Part shown: piece after piece, positions 63,330 to 64,000 of the stretch | How the letters are laid out: every line of letters begins with the position of its first letter | Numbering within the stretch: position 1 is the stretch's first letter | Source: 0-14-0-80-60-11 sp049322355 | Lineage (GTDB): Bacteria; Desulfobacterota; Desulfobaccia; Desulfobaccales; 0-14-0-80-60-11 | Length of the DNA: 64,000 bases | Direction of reading: 5' to 3' | Assembly: GCA_049322355.1 (NCBI GenBank) | Contig: JBMORG010000011.1 | Coordinates: 62,001-126,000 of the forward strand | Translations under genes and position numbers: made by a program | Notes under the pieces: model-generated | The model's input: only the letters and a program-made list of their open reading frames with translations | What the model was told of the DNA's origin: nothing | Database searches by the model: none

Positions 63330-63503
63330 CTACTTCTCCTTTTTGGCGTACTTCTGGGGTTCCTTGACAAAGCGGTCCTTACAGAGTTCGGAACAGAAGT
63401 AGTAGGTCTCTTCTTCAAATTCATACGCGAACTTGCCGTGCATATCCTTCAGGTCCATCATGCACACCGGGTCCACGTCGCATTTGGCTGGATCTTTGGC
63501 CAT
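63330..63503 (-). CDS. Small YHS-domain protein
   Basis: 57 aa from the ATG at 63503, with GGGAGG about 7-8 nt upstream. DPVCMMDL, then FEEETYYFCSELCKDRFVKEPQKY, is the classical YHS/heavy-metal-binding (TRASH-like) motif, with three Cys as likely metal ligands. Often linked to copper or other metal handling. Stands alone. Confidence 0.9.
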   Translation of the reverse strand: MAKDPAKCDVDPVCMMDLKDMHGKFAYEFEEETYYFCSELCKDRFVKEPQKYAKKEK

Positions 63504-63579
63504 GGCTTAACCTCCCGCAAAACTTAACCTTGCATAAACAATAAGAATCTCTTAGCCCGGCGTCAAGGCACCCGATGTT

Positions 63580-64000
63580 TCATGGCCGGCTTTCCCAGTT
63601 CGGCGCGGGCCTGCCACCGGAAAGCTCTCGAAAATCCGTGATCTTAACCCCCGATGCGACCAGAGCAGCTTTGAGGCGAGGGCTCATAAGGGCCGCCAAT
63701 TCCTGCTGCCGCAGGTAGCGAGGGGCCCAGCGCAACAATTCCGAGTCGGCAAAGAGGCCCGGATGGCAGTAGATTTCGGTGACCCCCGGCTGAAGCCGAG
63801 GCACCAGGTCCACAAGATAGTCTTCGGTCATGCGCCCGTCGTTCAGCAGTCCGAAGATGTGGTGGTTAAAGCAGAGACCCGCGGCCCGGATTATTTTCTC
63901 CGCCCGCCGGCAGAGTATGGCGAAGATCAGACCCTGGGCGATCTTGGGTAAAGGACCGTCCGGGGCCAGGGATAGGGTGGTCCGCCAATCTTCCCGGGCC
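63580..64000 (-). CDS. YdjC/ChbG-HpnK family deacetylase (N-terminus beyond window)
   Basis: The minus-strand frame is open from the window edge to TGA/TAG near 63580, giving at least 139 residues of the C-terminal part. Motifs: FNHHIFGLLNDGRMTEDYLV, PGVTEIYCHPGLF with a metal-binding His, and a C-terminal FRELSGG. These match the hopanoid-linked HpnK/ChbG carbohydrate deacetylase family. The exact substrate and membership (HpnK against ChbG) cannot be settled without the N-terminus. Confidence 0.8.
   Translation of the reverse strand, partial: AREDWRTTLSLAPDGPLPKIAQGLIFAILCRRAEKIIRAAGLCFNHHIFGLLNDGRMTEDYLVDLVPRLQPGVTEIYCHPGLFADSELLRWAPRYLRQQELAALMSPRLKAALVASGVKITDFRELSGGRPAPNWESRP

Overview
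The window reads as bacterial chromosome, most likely from an anaerobic Desulfobacterota-type organism (former Deltaproteobacteria; Desulfobaccales/Syntrophobacterales relatives are my best guess). The clues are two in-frame-UGA (selenocysteine) genes of families typical of that group, an archaeal-type class I aldolase, a lipid A gene (so a Gram-negative envelope), a short MetE-like protein, a polyhydroxyalkanoate (PHA) cluster and the partial HpnK-like gene at the right edge. The taxonomic call is inference; there is no rRNA gene here. Most of the window is GC-rich, densely packed housekeeping and accessory sequence. About 8.0-14.4 kb is more AT-rich and eroded.

Layout. 1-8.0 kb: minus-strand glycan/osmotic-stress block (GH13 enzyme cut by the window edge, TPR/beta-barrel protein, MscS channel, membrane protein, GH63-like glucosidase). 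8.2-12.7 kb: small charged secreted protein, gene-poor stretch with an IS110 transposase remnant, tRNA-Arg(UCU), secreted cysteine peptidase. 12.7-17.1 kb: polyprenyl-phosphate sugar transferase, the betaine-lipid pair btaA-btaB, and a TVP38/DedA-like membrane protein. 17.5-22.2 kb: seven-PAS/GAF histidine kinase with its NarL-type regulator. 23.1-30.1 kb: PHA metabolism (two related GNAT proteins around a thiolase, PhaR, two tandem phasin-like genes, PhaC, a PhaE-like coiled coil, a PhaB-like reductase). 30.5-37.3 kb: rpsF-rpsR-DUF2232-rplI, a DsrE-like selenoprotein, and ribE-ribBA-ribH-nusB. 37.5-46.3 kb: class I aldolase, lpxB with a Gfo/Idh oxidoreductase, ilvE, CBS protein, MetE-like enzyme, FtsB-like protein, efp, 3D-domain protein.

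47.0-50.4 kb is the most novel-looking part: a tight minus-strand operon of a cNMP-binding/degenerate-rhodanese/MauE fusion, a small lipoprotein, an AMIN-domain protein and a UGA-containing glutaredoxin-like protein, closed by a strong terminator. Divergent from it is a processive GT2 glycosyltransferase with a near-consensus sigma-54 promoter and two upstream palindromes. 52.3-64 kb: AttH/CrtC-like protein, YHS protein, gamma-glutamylcyclotransferase-like protein, pentapeptide-repeat membrane protein, acpS, rubredoxin-like mini-protein, GerW/DUF2953 pair, lon with hsp20, PfkB kinase, HAD-like protein, small YHS protein and the partial deacetylase.

Working together: the thiolase, reductase and synthase form a complete route from acetyl-CoA to poly-3-hydroxybutyrate-type polymer. 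PhaR and a palindrome at the phasin promoter would tie granule-coat supply to polymer. btaA/btaB would give phosphorus-free betaine lipids. The rib genes convert GTP and ribulose-5-phosphate to riboflavin except for the RibD steps. Several intergenic spacers carry MITE-like palindromic repeats.
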